This document shows, piece by piece, positions 45,188 to 55,049 of a DNA stretch of 64,000 bases. The stretch lies in contig JAEWLI010000188.1 in the NCBI GenBank assembly GCA_023393375.1, positions 7,139-71,138 on the forward strand. The letters run 5' to 3'. The notes below the pieces were generated by a model that worked only from the letters and a program-made list of their open reading frames with translations, was not told the DNA's origin and did no database searches. The stretch's first letter is position 1. Each line of letters begins with the position of its first letter. This stretch comes from Bacteroidota bacterium. Its GTDB lineage: Bacteria > Bacteroidota > Bacteroidia > Cytophagales > Cyclobacteriaceae. The position numbers and the translations under genes are program-made.

Positions 45188-45219
45188 CAAAGGTAAATAT
45201 CATTTTAAATATTTACAAA
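45188..45219 (-). promoter_or_regulatory. Promoter of rpmH-rnpA
   Basis: On the minus strand TTTG (45219-45216) is followed after 20 bp by TACCTTTG (45195-45188), matching the Bacteroidota -33/-7 elements, 55 bp upstream of the rpmH ATG. Confidence 0.6.
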
Positions 45220-45333
45220 TATACGTCCTATTTTTTAGAAAAGATTCCTAAGTGCGCAATATATAATTATTGTCTTTCATAAAACAAATTTAGATCACTC
45301 CTTGTATTAAATATAGAGATAAAATGATTTCTT

Positions 45334-45552
45334 ATGGACAATACAATATTATATATTATACTTGGATTAATAGCTGTTGCAATTCCGGTTATCCTCATAT
45401 TTATGACCATGAAAAAAGTTAGGAATAAACGTGAAACATCTACTGAGGAAAAACAAAGGGAAAATAAAAACCCAGCAGATATAACAGAACAACTAAAATC
45501 AGTAAAAGAGGAAAGAATAGAGAAGAAGGGCATTAGTAAAACTAAAAACTGA
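45334..45552 (+). CDS. Small single-pass membrane protein, unknown
   Basis: 72 residues: MDNTILYIILGLIAVAIPVI gives one membrane helix (about 4-26), then a charged tail rich in Glu and Lys (KQRENKNPADITEQLKSVKE). It starts with an ATG and ends 5 bp before the next small membrane gene, implying an operon. I recognise no family. Confidence 0.55.
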   Translation: MDNTILYIILGLIAVAIPVILIFMTMKKVRNKRETSTEEKQRENKNPADITEQLKSVKEERIEKKGISKTKN

Positions 45553-45557
45553 CAGCT

Positions 45558-45761
45558 ATGGATCCAATGAGAAAAGTGGGTATTGTGATGATTATTCCCG
45601 GAATCATTCTTCTGATTTTAATGATCCTTCCTTTTTTCTTTGATCAAATGATTCCCCGGGGTGGTTTACCTTGGACTTACACATGGGCATCTGTATTGGG
45701 TATATTCTTTTTTTTCACCGGGGCTGCTTTAATATGGGTGACAGGTATCACCGACAAATAA
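45558..45761 (+). CDS. Small two-helix membrane protein, unknown
   Basis: 67 residues with hydrophobic stretches at about 6-28 (VGIVMIIPGIILLILMILPF) and 42-62 (TWASVLGIFFFFTGAALIWV). No recognised family. The start lies 5 bp after the previous small gene, and the tRNA-Gly promoter follows within 20 bp of its stop. Confidence 0.6.
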   Translation: MDPMRKVGIVMIIPGIILLILMILPFFFDQMIPRGGLPWTYTWASVLGIFFFFTGAALIWVTGITDK

Positions 45762-45776
45762 ATATTTCCACATTCA

Positions 45777-45806
45777 TTTGTAAACTTAAAATTTAAATTA
45801 TCTTTA
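45777..45806 (+). promoter_or_regulatory. Promoter of tRNA-Gly
   Basis: TTTG at 45777-45780, 18-bp spacer, TATCTTTA at 45799-45806, 14 bp before the tRNA; close to the Bacteroidota -33/-7 pattern. Confidence 0.45.
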
Positions 45807-45820
45807 TCTGCCAATTCATT

Positions 45821-45893
45821 GCGGCAGTAGCTCAGTTGGTAGAGCATCAGCTTCCCAAGCTGAGGGTCGTGGGTTCGAGTCCCATTTGCCGCT
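45821..45893 (+). tRNA. tRNA-Gly (anticodon CCC)
   Basis: A complete 73-nt cloverleaf. The acceptor stem is GCGGCAG/TTGCCGC with one G-T pair, the D-loop contains AGCTCAGTTGGTAGAGC and the anticodon stem-loop TCAGC-TTCCCAA-GCTGA gives CCC. The T-arm loop is GTTCGAGTC. CCA is not encoded. Confidence 0.95.
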
Positions 45894-45902
45894 CATTCTT
45901 TT

Positions 45903-46553
45903 TCAACTGCTTTTTGTGATTTGAGCATAATACCTGCATAAATATGAGATTTTACAGATTTCACATTTTGGTTTTCTTGCAATGCAAATATATCTTCCAT
46001 GCAATATTAACCAGTGGTGGGCAAGGCTGAGAAATTTTTTGGGAATATGTTTTACCAGTTCCTTTTCAACTTCCAATGGTGTTTTAGCATTCTGATTGGT
46101 AAGTCCAATTCTCCTCGATACCCTGAAAACATGGGTATCAACAGGCATAGTAGCTTGTTTGAATATTACATTAGCCACCACATTAGCAGTTTTTCTGCCT
46201 ACTCCAGGTAATTTCTGAAGGTCTTTTATATCTGAAGGTACTTCTGAATTAAAGTCTTTCACCAGCATGTTTGCCATTCCAATCAGATGCCTGGTTTTGT
46301 TATTGGGATAAGAAATACTTTTTATAAAAGGGAATACTTCATCGAACGTAGCTAAAGATAACGACAAAGGATCAGGGTACCTTTCGAAAAGGGGAGGTGA
46401 CACCATATTGACGCGTTTATCGGTGCATTGGGCACTCAATATAACAGCAATCAACAGCTGAAAGGAATTGCTAAACTGCAATTCCGTATCCGCATCTGGT
46501 TGATGAGTATTAAAATATTCAATAAAAGCTTTATAACGTTCCGATTTCCGCAT
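45903..46553 (-). CDS. nth: Endonuclease III
   Basis: Bifunctional DNA glycosylase/AP lyase for oxidised pyrimidines. The 216 residues contain the helix-hairpin-helix DLQKLPGVGRKTANVVANVI (about 107-126, with the catalytic Lys) and the catalytic Asp in MPVDTHVFRVSRRIGL (about 137-152). The 4Fe-4S cysteines are CIARKPKCEICKISYLC (about 191-207). Length agrees with E. coli Nth (211). It lies 15 bp after the small sigma-partner gene, on the same strand. Confidence 0.95.
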   Translation of the reverse strand: MRKSERYKAFIEYFNTHQPDADTELQFSNSFQLLIAVILSAQCTDKRVNMVSPPLFERYPDPLSLSLATFDEVFPFIKSISYPNNKTRHLIGMANMLVKDFNSEVPSDIKDLQKLPGVGRKTANVVANVIFKQATMPVDTHVFRVSRRIGLTNQNAKTPLEVEKELVKHIPKKFLSLAHHWLILHGRYICIARKPKCEICKISYLCRYYAQITKSS

Positions 46554-46568
46554 GCCACACTAATCCCA

Positions 46569-46808
46569 TTAATTCACCGTATGGCACTGCATGGATTTAG
46601 AATAATGTAGAATATTTTCTATTGAACGTTCCGACGGTTCTTCAGAGAAGATGCCGTCCAGGCTAATAATCATTGATTTCAATTCTTTGAATAATTCAGA
46701 TAGCCTGGAATTACACAATAAGGCATTTTCAACTTCTTTACTTTCTTCCTCGCTGGTTTCGCGATATATATACCTTATCAAATCATCATGGGTAAAAGTT
46801 TTGGTCAT
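46569..46808 (-). CDS. Small partner of the ECF sigma factor (anti-sigma-like)
   Basis: I chose ATG 46808 (MTKTFTHDDLIRYIYRETSE); an in-frame TTG lies two codons upstream. The 79-residue product is acidic and helical, with no membrane helix or zinc motif (ESKEVENALLCNSRLSELFK). It overlaps the end of the sigma-factor gene by about 23 bp, so the two are translationally coupled. The N-terminus resembles the cytoplasmic start of anti-sigma factors (THDDLIRYIYRETSEEE). A regulator of the sigma factor is likely but not shown. Confidence 0.65.
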   Translation of the reverse strand: MTKTFTHDDLIRYIYRETSEEESKEVENALLCNSRLSELFKELKSMIISLDGIFSEEPSERSIENILHYSKSMQCHTVN

Positions 46809-47382
46809 AGGCAATATTGTTTTTTACCATCTTTTTCCTTAGGTTGATGAGCGCATATCTCATTCTACCCAAGGCAGTATTAATGCTTACACAAGTAGCC
46901 TCTGCAATCTCTTGAAAACTCATCTGCATGTAGTGTCTCATAATCAAGACCTCTCTTTGCGTATCAGGCAATTCCTGAATAAGTTTCCTAAGTTTTGTAT
47001 GGCTATCTTTTTTTATTTGCAGGGATTCTATTGAATCCTCCGAAAATTCCATTGTGTTAAAAACATTATTTCCGTTTTCCATCACGATTGTTGGATAACG
47101 TTTGGCTCGTCTGAAATAATCAATAGCCAAGTTGTGTGCTATCCTCATGATCCATGGCAAAAATTTCCCCTCTTCGTTATACCTTCCACCTTTAATGGTA
47201 TTAATTGCCTTTATAAAGGTCTCCTGCAATAAGTCTTCCGCTACATACCTGTCTTTTACAATCAAATAAACAGCAGTATAAATCTTAGACTTATGTCTCT
47301 TCACCAAAGCTTCAAAAGCCTCCTCGTTACCATCGATATAACGTGAAACTAGCTGCCTGTCACTGATCTCAAATTTGTTCAT
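46786..47382 (-). CDS. ECF-type sigma-70 factor
   Basis: 198 residues. Region 2: ALVKRHKSKIYTAVYLIVKD and then YVAEDLLQETFIKAI (about 20-60), followed by LPWIMRIAHNLAIDYFRRAK. Region 4: LPDTQREVLIMRHYMQMSFQ with the HTH EIAEATCVSINTALGRMRYA (about 155-178). Between regions 2 and 4 is a typical short linker. Such sigma factors direct transcription of small stress or surface regulons. The overlapping small gene downstream is the natural candidate for its regulator. Confidence 0.93.
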   Translation of the reverse strand: MNKFEISDRQLVSRYIDGNEEAFEALVKRHKSKIYTAVYLIVKDRYVAEDLLQETFIKAINTIKGGRYNEEGKFLPWIMRIAHNLAIDYFRRAKRYPTIVMENGNNVFNTMEFSEDSIESLQIKKDSHTKLRKLIQELPDTQREVLIMRHYMQMSFQEIAEATCVSINTALGRMRYALINLRKKMVKNNIAYDQNFYP

Positions 47383-48055
47383 TTCAAATTACCTGTTTAG
47401 TTAACGTAGAGGTTTATTCCATATTGTCCTGGTTAAAATGTGATACCTATAATTTTTTTGGTGAATGTCCAAATATAACTATGATGCAAACTTCATGCAA
47501 AAGTTTAATTATTATTTTTAAATCTAATCAGATTTCCCGGTTAAATTTTTATTACTAATTTGTAGCTGTGTAATCAGATATTGTATTCTCGTTTTTAGAT
47601 TATTTAATCAAATATAAGCCTAAATAGTTCCTTGAACCGTTATTTTGATAATTATTTTTATCATTCAAATGTAATAATTATGCTTTTTTCAAATTATTTT
47701 ACAAAATTTATTCTAACCTTTCCGCTTCTAGATGGCCTTTATTAACCGGCATCCATTTAATTAATTTTTTGAGCAATTCTGATTTATATGTAATAAAATA
47801 GTTGATTATTATGAGAAGTATAATTTTTATAGTTACAATTTGACAAATTTATAAAACTTTAATTCGTTACAAATGCATAAGGATTTTTTACCGTATGGAA
47901 TAAATGATCTGTGCATGAGAATCTATTACATGATACAACTTCATGAAAATCCTACATTAAGAAAAATAATTGAAAAAACAGTTTTTTCAAGGAGAGAATA
48001 GACTTATTTTTAATTTCCTTAATTCGATAATTTTAATGACATAAAACTTTGTACA
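47383..48055. other. AT-rich intergenic region, no gene seen
   Basis: A 673-bp gap between the divergent sigma-factor and LOG genes. It is strongly AT-rich and I see no coding frame, tRNA or convincing hairpin; the promoters of both flanking genes should be here. Confidence 0.5.
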
Positions 48056-48808
48056 ATGAATACTAATGGAAATGGCTCAGATGAAAAGATGCCTAAAGAC
48101 GATCTGAATGATGATATGATCAGGATGGCCTTTAAAGATAAAGATTGGAACGAAATTAAAAGTTCAGATTCCTGGGCAATATTCAAAATAATGGCAGAAT
48201 TTGTTGAGGGTTTTGAAAAACTAGCCAAAATAGGCCCTTGTGTAACCATATTTGGATCTGCAAGAGTAAAACCTGATCATCATTATTATAAAATGGCCGA
48301 AGATATTGCCTATACATTGGTACAACATGGCTATGGCGTAATTACAGGCGGTGGCCCCGGTATTATGGAGGCCGGTAATAAAGGTGCCAAAAAAGCAGGA
48401 GGAAAATCAGTGGGATTAAATATTGAATTGCCTTTTGAACAACATCACAATCCTTTTATCGACAATGATAAACTGATATCATTCGATTATTTTTTTGTAA
48501 GAAAAGTAATGTTTGTACGTTATTCACAGGGTTTTATAGTAATGCCTGGTGGATTTGGAACATTGGATGAACTATTTGAAGCTTTAACTCTTATTCAAAC
48601 AAAGAAGATTGGCAGATTTCCAATTGTACTTGTAGGTAAAAGCTTTTGGTCAGGATTAGATCAGTGGTTGAGAGAGGTTGTGCTTACAGAGCAAAACAAC
48701 GTGGACGAGAAAGATTTTGAATTATATAACATAGTTGACACACCTGAAGAGGCAGTAAAAGTAATTGATGAATTCTACGCAAAATACCTTCTTTCACCGA
48801 ACTTTTAG
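48056..48808 (+). CDS. LOG family protein (TIGR00730-type)
   Basis: 250-residue Rossmann-fold protein. The signature PGGFGTLDELFEALTLIQTK (about 163-182) is the LOG family PGGxGTxxE motif, and GYGVITGGGPGIMEAGNKGA (about 97-116) is the nucleotide-binding loop. Family members hydrolyse nucleoside 5'-monophosphates to base plus ribose 5-phosphate. An N-terminal extension (about 1-60) is charged. It overlaps the start of the next gene by 41 bp. Confidence 0.88.
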   Translation: MNTNGNGSDEKMPKDDLNDDMIRMAFKDKDWNEIKSSDSWAIFKIMAEFVEGFEKLAKIGPCVTIFGSARVKPDHHYYKMAEDIAYTLVQHGYGVITGGGPGIMEAGNKGAKKAGGKSVGLNIELPFEQHHNPFIDNDKLISFDYFFVRKVMFVRYSQGFIVMPGGFGTLDELFEALTLIQTKKIGRFPIVLVGKSFWSGLDQWLREVVLTEQNNVDEKDFELYNIVDTPEEAVKVIDEFYAKYLLSPNF

Positions 48809-49793
48809 TATAAAGGGTTCAGTTATTATCTTGGTTTTGATTTTAATATCCTTTTTATCAGGATATTTAATTCATGGTATTTTTAATAAAGAGGATATAA
48901 TTCCAATTCCAGTTCCGTCAGCTGATGCAGACAATCCGGCTCCTTTAAAATTGCCGGATACTGAAATTCCTTTTGTGCAAAAAGTTTATACTTTTGACAG
49001 ACCTGAAATAATGGAATTTGCCGGAGAACCAGTACCATTACATATCCCGGATATTTGGGAAAGAATGGACTATGAAATTCATCTGAACATCTATTTTCAT
49101 TCAAGCACAATATCCCTCATCAAAAAGGCAAACCGGTGGCTCCCTATTATTTCTGAAATCTTAAAAGAGCACAACATTCCCGATGATTTTAAGTATCTGC
49201 CATTGATAGAGAGTGGGTTGGAAAATGTGGTTTCACACAGGCAAGCTGTAGGTTATTGGCAATTGCTGGAATCAACGGCAAAAGAGCTTGGATTGGAGGT
49301 AACCAATGAAGTGGATGAACGTTATGATCCAATCAAATCAACAGAAGCTGCGATAAAATATTTGAAAAGATCGTACAATAAGTTTGGTAATTGGACAAAT
49401 GTAGCTGCTTCTTACAATGTAGGCATGCGTGGCATGGAAGACAGGATGGATGAACAGGGAATGACATCATACTATGATCTTTTGTTGAATTCAGAAACTG
49501 CAAGGTATGTCTTTCGGTTACTCGCGATTAAAGAGATAATGAATCACCCTGCAAAATATGGTTATGATATTCCAAAACAGCATTTATACTCTTGGATACC
49601 AACTGAGCCGGTAACTGTAGAAGAAAGCATTGATAACTTGGCTGAATTTGCCAGAGCACAAGGCATAAATTACAAGATCCTGAAAAGATATAATCCCTGG
49701 TTACGCAAAACATCATTAAAAGTAAAAAAAGGGAAAACCTATCAGATACAAATTCCGGTAGACAAAGAAAGCCTTATGACAGGTATGGAATAG
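48768..49793 (+). CDS. MltD-like lytic transglycosylase
   Basis: I chose ATG 48768, which overlaps the LOG gene end, over an in-frame TTG just before. A membrane anchor or signal (about 15-40: VIILVLILISFLSGYLIHGI) is followed by an SLT domain (about 120-290). The catalytic glutamate is in PLIESGLENVVSHRQAVGYW, and AASYNVGMRGMEDRM is the conserved second motif. The C-terminal ~40 residues resemble part of a LysM domain (FARAQGINYKILKRYNPWLR) with no second repeat. The enzyme cleaves peptidoglycan between MurNAc and GlcNAc. Full-length MltD has more LysM repeats. Confidence 0.85.
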   Translation: MNSTQNTFFHRTFSIKGSVIILVLILISFLSGYLIHGIFNKEDIIPIPVPSADADNPAPLKLPDTEIPFVQKVYTFDRPEIMEFAGEPVPLHIPDIWERMDYEIHLNIYFHSSTISLIKKANRWLPIISEILKEHNIPDDFKYLPLIESGLENVVSHRQAVGYWQLLESTAKELGLEVTNEVDERYDPIKSTEAAIKYLKRSYNKFGNWTNVAASYNVGMRGMEDRMDEQGMTSYYDLLLNSETARYVFRLLAIKEIMNHPAKYGYDIPKQHLYSWIPTEPVTVEESIDNLAEFARAQGINYKILKRYNPWLRKTSLKVKKGKTYQIQIPVDKESLMTGME

Positions 49794-49798
49794 ATGGT

Positions 49799-50479
49799 CT
49801 ATTCTGCACTAATTACAATTACAATTTCCCCTTTCACCTCTTTGGTGGAGAAATAGGTTTCTACTTCTTCAGAAGTACCTGTTATGGTTTCTTCAAAAAT
49901 TTTGGTAAGTTCCCGTGATACAGATATCTGCCGTTGATCTGGCAAAATTTCTTTTAATTGTGCCAACGTTTTCTTCAACCTGTGAGGTGATTCATACAAT
50001 ATTATTGTCCTCTTTTCTTCCTTGATTTGTTCAAACTTGGTTTTTCTCCCTTTTTTGTGGGGCAAAAATCCTTCAAAAACAAAACTATCGGAGGGAAATC
50101 CTGATTTTATCAATGCTGGAACAAACGCGGTTGCTCCTGGCAAACACTCTACTTTAAGTTGATGGTTTAAACATTCTCTTACAATAAGAAAACCCGGATC
50201 AGAAATACCCGGGGTTCCGGCATCTGATATTAAAGCTAATACCTCCCCGTTATTCATTCTCTCTATCAGTGAGCGAAGCACTCTGTGTTCATTAAAAGTA
50301 TGGTAACTGCTGGTGGGAGTGGTAATACCATAATGTTTCAAGAGGGTACCAGAGGTACGGGTGTCTTCTGCCAGAATATGATCTGCTTCTTTTAATATCC
50401 TCACTGTACGAAAAGTGATATCTTCAAGGTTCCCAATAGGTGTTGGACAAATATATAATGAAGTGTTTTGTTTCATCAC
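49799..50479 (-). CDS. rsmI: 16S rRNA (cytidine1402-2'-O)-methyltransferase
   Basis: RsmI methylates the ribose of C1402 in 16S rRNA using SAM. The 226-residue protein has the start LYICPTPIGNLEDITFRTVR, AEDTRTSGTLLKHYGI, the motif ISDAGTPGISDPGFLIVREC (about 82-101), and VSRELTKIFEE near the end. It is shorter than E. coli RsmI (286), lacking the C-terminal extension, which is common in Bacteroidota. It is convergent with the transglycosylase gene. Confidence 0.94.
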   Translation of the reverse strand: MMKQNTSLYICPTPIGNLEDITFRTVRILKEADHILAEDTRTSGTLLKHYGITTPTSSYHTFNEHRVLRSLIERMNNGEVLALISDAGTPGISDPGFLIVRECLNHQLKVECLPGATAFVPALIKSGFPSDSFVFEGFLPHKKGRKTKFEQIKEEKRTIILYESPHRLKKTLAQLKEILPDQRQISVSRELTKIFEETITGTSEEVETYFSTKEVKGEIVIVISAE

Positions 50480-50563
50480 AGGTTAGGGACTAATCAATAT
50501 TGATTTCCATAGTTCAACTTTACTATTTATAAATGAGTTGGTTTTAATCAGTTGTATAATTGT

Positions 50564-53356
50564 TTATTGTGTCAATTCAGAAGTTTTTTGGTTGAGATTT
50601 TTTAATGCATTTTCGAGTGTATTTAAAGATCTAGATGCTTGTTCAAAGTTTTTACTACCAGTATGTCTCAAATAATCCTCAAACGCCTGATTGGCTTCAC
50701 GTACCAACTGATCAATTTGGCTTGTTGCTATCTCGGGAAGTATCTGAACAGAAGTATCCTGAGTATCTGCTACCACTACTCCAGCTGATCTATCTTCACC
50801 CAAAAGCCCTCTCAATGCCTGTTCGAATGAAGGGGCATAACTCATTTTATCACCATGCATGATTACTACCAATCTTAATTCGGGATAGGCAGCAGTTTCA
50901 GCTTGTAAGTAAATAGGTTCAACATATAATATCGTATTCTCAACTGGAATCGCCAGCACATTTCCCCTGATCACATTTGAGCCTCTTTGATCCCAGAGTG
51001 CCAATTGTCCGGAGAGATAGCTATCTTGGTCAATTTTTGTCTCTACCTGCTGTGGTCCTAAAACGTGCTGGTCTTTGGGAAACTGATGTGCTAATAAACG
51101 GCCGTAATTTTCTTTGTCACACATACCGGCCAACCAACTCACAAGTACTTGGCGATTTCTAGGCGTATAGGGCATCATTAATACATATTCAGGATCAGGT
51201 GATTCAGGCATTTGCCATATAATATAATAAGGCTCCACTGTAGTCTGGTTTTGGCCATACTGTTCAGTTGCCCTAATCCATAAATCCTCCTGATTATAAA
51301 ATACAGTAGGATCAGTCATATGATATTTGGAATAAACATCACCCTGTAATTGTAACATTTGTACAGGATACCGCACATGAGCCATTAATCCTTCAGGCAT
51401 TTCTTCTTTTGACTTAAACATGCCTGGAAAAATTTTTGACCATACCTGTATTATCGGATCTTCATTGTCGAAAATATAAAAGTCAACAGAACCGTTATAG
51501 GCATCAACGACCACTTTCACAGAATTCCTGATATAGTTCATGCCCTGGTATTGCTGGCTGTATGGATAATCATTTGAGATGGTGTAGGCATCAATTATCC
51601 AAAATAATTTTTTATCTGATACTACAATATATGGATCGGAATCGAAACGAAGAAAAGGAGCCAGTGTTTTTACACGTTCCATAATGTTCCTGTGAAACAT
51701 CACCCTACTTTCTTTAGTAGGATAATTTGATACAAAAAATTTGGTTCCATCAAATTTATATCCATAAATGAATTTACGCCAGATATTGCTCAATTGTACA
51801 CCTCCTGTGCCATCATAGCTGAAATAAATGTTTGCATCACCACTGGGATAATCAAATTCCTGTTGTGTTGTATTGGCTACCACATAACTATTGGTACGTT
51901 CTCCATAATAAATTCGGGGTTGTTCCAATGCTAATTCTGGATAACTGCTAACAGGAGGAATATTCCTGATCAACAAATTGGGAAGGCCTTGTGCTGTAAA
52001 TTCATTTACGTTGGTCATAGTCAGCCCAAATCCATGTGTATAAATATAAGTCCTGTTTACAAATGCCTGACTTTGTGATGGCAGGTTATTTTGTTCCATT
52101 TCCCTGGCCGATACCATCACCTGTTGATAGTTCCCATCCAAAGTATATCTGTCTACATCTACATCATGAAACTCATAATAGGGGCGGATCACCTGAAATT
52201 GTTTAAACACATTGTACAGTGCCCGATAATCCCACAGGCGAATATTATTGAAAATCATCGGATTTCTTTCCACGACTTCCGGGGTAAGGTTTTCGGCTAC
52301 AGGAAAAATCCTTTCTTCTATTTTATCCAGATTAAACCCCGATTGGGTAAATCGAATGCCATGTTCGATATATGGTCTTTCAAAAGCCAGTTCATTTGGT
52401 TCTACCCTGAACCATTGCAACAATTGCGGAATGGCCGAAAGACCTAAAAACCAAATAAAAAATGTAACAATACCAACAGCCAATACCACTAGTGGTGGGG
52501 CTGGGTGTTTGGTGATACGCCACTTCCACAACAAATCCTGAATTTTTCTGCGAATACCGGGTAGAAGTATCATTACACCACCGATAGCCGTGATGACCAT
52601 AATGATATTTAGTGCGGGATATTTGACATTAGTATCCGTCCATCCGGGACCGGTTACAACACCTAAATTTGAATACATCAATCCAAATCTGTCCAAATAT
52701 TTGCCCCATGCCAATATAAAAAACAAACAAGCCGCACTTAAATAGAACGACTTATAGATTTTAGTCCTGAGCATATCGATAGATTCAATACTGCGTAATT
52801 CAATATTGCCATCAGGATGAAAAATAATCAGGACCGGAATAATGGATGCTAGCAAAGAAATAATGATAAGTGATAATACGAGTCCCTGAAGACTTTGCAA
52901 TAATGGATAACTGAATAAATAGAATCCAGTATCAGCACCCAATAAAGGATCGGTGATATCAGTAGATACCCGATGCCAGAATTTAAGAATATTTTCCCAA
53001 TTGGCATATCCCCAAACGGCACTTATAATGGCTCCCATGCTGGTTGATAAATATCGAATTACTTTATGAGTTGAAGGAATAGAAAAAGTAAGAAGATAAA
53101 CGATACCAGCTCCAATTATAAAAAATAGAACTGCCAATGCGCCCTGACTTAATTCGACCAACCAAAACCGTGGCCCATATCCCAAAGATTCGAACCAAAG
53201 CAATTCAGCCATAAAATCCATCATCCAAATAAGCAACAGCGTACCCAAGATGATTGAAATACCTAAAGTGAGGGTAACACTACTTTTAAACCTGATTCCC
53301 CGGTAAGTAAAAAATATACCTGTAATAAAAAGTAATAGAAAAATAATTTCGTACAT
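50564..53356 (-). CDS. UPF0182 family membrane protein
   Basis: 930 residues with about seven N-terminal membrane segments (first at about 1-20, then 25-45, 60-85 and on to 310). A large extracytoplasmic part follows, with the family landmarks VRPYYEFHDVDVDRYTLDG, YTHGFGLTMTNVNEFTAQGL and VPVENTILYVEPIYLQA-like text (AIPVENTILYVEPIYLQA). The C-terminal helical tail (GSKNFEQASRSLNTLENALK) is also typical. The function is unknown. It stands alone between rsmI and the OmpA-family gene. Confidence 0.9.
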   Translation of the reverse strand: MYEIIFLLLFITGIFFTYRGIRFKSSVTLTLGISIILGTLLLIWMMDFMAELLWFESLGYGPRFWLVELSQGALAVLFFIIGAGIVYLLTFSIPSTHKVIRYLSTSMGAIISAVWGYANWENILKFWHRVSTDITDPLLGADTGFYLFSYPLLQSLQGLVLSLIIISLLASIIPVLIIFHPDGNIELRSIESIDMLRTKIYKSFYLSAACLFFILAWGKYLDRFGLMYSNLGVVTGPGWTDTNVKYPALNIIMVITAIGGVMILLPGIRRKIQDLLWKWRITKHPAPPLVVLAVGIVTFFIWFLGLSAIPQLLQWFRVEPNELAFERPYIEHGIRFTQSGFNLDKIEERIFPVAENLTPEVVERNPMIFNNIRLWDYRALYNVFKQFQVIRPYYEFHDVDVDRYTLDGNYQQVMVSAREMEQNNLPSQSQAFVNRTYIYTHGFGLTMTNVNEFTAQGLPNLLIRNIPPVSSYPELALEQPRIYYGERTNSYVVANTTQQEFDYPSGDANIYFSYDGTGGVQLSNIWRKFIYGYKFDGTKFFVSNYPTKESRVMFHRNIMERVKTLAPFLRFDSDPYIVVSDKKLFWIIDAYTISNDYPYSQQYQGMNYIRNSVKVVVDAYNGSVDFYIFDNEDPIIQVWSKIFPGMFKSKEEMPEGLMAHVRYPVQMLQLQGDVYSKYHMTDPTVFYNQEDLWIRATEQYGQNQTTVEPYYIIWQMPESPDPEYVLMMPYTPRNRQVLVSWLAGMCDKENYGRLLAHQFPKDQHVLGPQQVETKIDQDSYLSGQLALWDQRGSNVIRGNVLAIPVENTILYVEPIYLQAETAAYPELRLVVIMHGDKMSYAPSFEQALRGLLGEDRSAGVVVADTQDTSVQILPEIATSQIDQLVREANQAFEDYLRHTGSKNFEQASRSLNTLENALKNLNQKTSELTQ

Positions 53357-53544
53357 AATGAACGTCTTATAATAAAAATGGTCAGTATTGGAATGGAAAA
53401 TTAATAAATTTTTGTAGAATTTGACAGGTTTTTATATAATTAACTTTGATTATGGCTCAATCTCCATTGTATATTAAGAATTCATAAATATTTAAAAGAA
53501 ACTTTTTCATAGTGGAATTATTGCTTATATCAATGTATCATGAA

Positions 53545-53571
53545 AAAGTCCGCTTTTTAGGGCGGACTTTA
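53545..53571 (-). terminator. Terminator of the OmpA-family gene
   Basis: AAAGTCCGC (53545-53553) pairs with GCGGACTTT (53562-53570); on the minus strand a T-run follows. It lies about 30 bp after the OmpA-family stop. Confidence 0.85.
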
Positions 53572-53599
53572 TTGAAGATTGATTCTTATTTATACTAAG

Positions 53600-54931
53600 T
53601 TATTCAATTTTAAATTCCACCCTACGATTGATCGACCTGTTTTCTTCAGAGGTATTGGGAACCAAAGGCTCATCGAATGCTTTACTTTCTGTAACCAACT
53701 GATTTTCCGGAACACCTTCATTCAGAAATAATCTTTTTGCTGCCGTTGCCCTTCTTTCTCCTACTACCAGATTAATTTCCCTTGAACCAATATCACAGGT
53801 ATGTCCTACAATTTTAAGTACAAGGTGTGGATTTTCTTTTAGAATCGTACTTAATTCTTTGACAATTGCTGATTCTGGGTTTAATGGTTCATCAGAATTA
53901 AGTGCGAATTTGATGTTAAGGGAGTCTGCCAATTCCCGTGCCCTTGCAAGAGCAGCATCTGAATCAGATTTCTCCACTTTTGTAGTTTCTTCAGGGACAT
54001 CATTTGTACTTGGCTTTTCCTCCTGATCTACTTTTTCTTCTGTCACCACTTCCTCCTTTTTTTGTTCAGGTGATGGATGTACATCTACCTCACTACTGGT
54101 AGATTTACCCTTTTTCGATGAACCTGAAGTTCCGATTTTCCAGGATAACCCTACTTTCAAACCAACAGCCGCCAGGTTAACTTTATTTGTTTGATTAGAA
54201 TTTAATATACCATTATAATTACCTTCGGCGGTATATACCGGTTGATCTTGAGGATTGATAAGGTTATTGAGGCCATGATTATAATAAGCACCGAAATAAA
54301 TTCCGAATATATCAGTGACACGGTATTTAGCACCCACATCAAAAAAGACCGACCATGCGGTTTTAAGTTTCATGTTACCAGATGGTCTGCTTTCTGTAGT
54401 GGTAAAACCATGTTGAGGCAAATCATATAACTCAACATTCCATTGTTGATAATATCCGGTAGTAATGATATTGCCCGAGGTAACTTTATAAGTGGGACTA
54501 ATCGGTAATGATATTTTTGGTCCACTCGAAATCAAAAGATCAAATTTCTTAAACCTTTGCATGAATTGTAGACCAAGGGGAATATCCACAAACATAGCAC
54601 GCTGTCTTTCTTTCCATCCGGAAAACATAGTACGGAATTCATAATTATCACCATCAGCGTCAACGGCTGGTATGCCTGATAAATAATTTAACCGTGCTGA
54701 TGATCGTGTAGATTGAATACCTATTCCGGTGGTAATGCCCCAATGGGATGAAAAGAAATAGGAATAACCCAAATTTAAATTATATCCAAGGCCACCCTGG
54801 TATGCGCCATCTGAAAGCTGATACGGTAAATGATGTTGACCGATGCCACCAGTGATATGCAGGTAATGATCCTGAGAATACACCAACTGCGAAACGACAG
54901 CGAAGACAATCAAAAATATTATATGTTTCAT
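53600..54931 (-). CDS. OmpA family outer-membrane protein
   Basis: I chose ATG 54931 (MKHIIFLIVFAVVSQLVYSQ) as the start because it opens a clean signal peptide; a longer frame begins 60 bp upstream. The first ~270 residues are a beta-barrel (LGYNLNLGYSYFFSSHWGIT; TIFGIYFGAYYNHGL-like strands). A Lys/Glu-rich linker (about 285-330) leads to the OmpA C-terminal peptidoglycan-binding domain (LKIVGHTCDIGSREINLVVG; GERRATAAKRLF; NRSINRRVEFKIE). The architecture is standard for Bacteroidota OmpA-like proteins. Confidence 0.9.
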   Translation of the reverse strand: MKHIIFLIVFAVVSQLVYSQDHYLHITGGIGQHHLPYQLSDGAYQGGLGYNLNLGYSYFFSSHWGITTGIGIQSTRSSARLNYLSGIPAVDADGDNYEFRTMFSGWKERQRAMFVDIPLGLQFMQRFKKFDLLISSGPKISLPISPTYKVTSGNIITTGYYQQWNVELYDLPQHGFTTTESRPSGNMKLKTAWSVFFDVGAKYRVTDIFGIYFGAYYNHGLNNLINPQDQPVYTAEGNYNGILNSNQTNKVNLAAVGLKVGLSWKIGTSGSSKKGKSTSSEVDVHPSPEQKKEEVVTEEKVDQEEKPSTNDVPEETTKVEKSDSDAALARARELADSLNIKFALNSDEPLNPESAIVKELSTILKENPHLVLKIVGHTCDIGSREINLVVGERRATAAKRLFLNEGVPENQLVTESKAFDEPLVPNTSEENRSINRRVEFKIE

Positions 54932-55049
54932 ATATTTCAAGTATTTATAAGTCAGATGGACACTTAGCGACAGATCTGTAATCATCACCATGTATTTTCA
55001 TCTGTTTTATTTCTTTAGTTAATTTATTTTAAATGATTGAAAGGTTAAT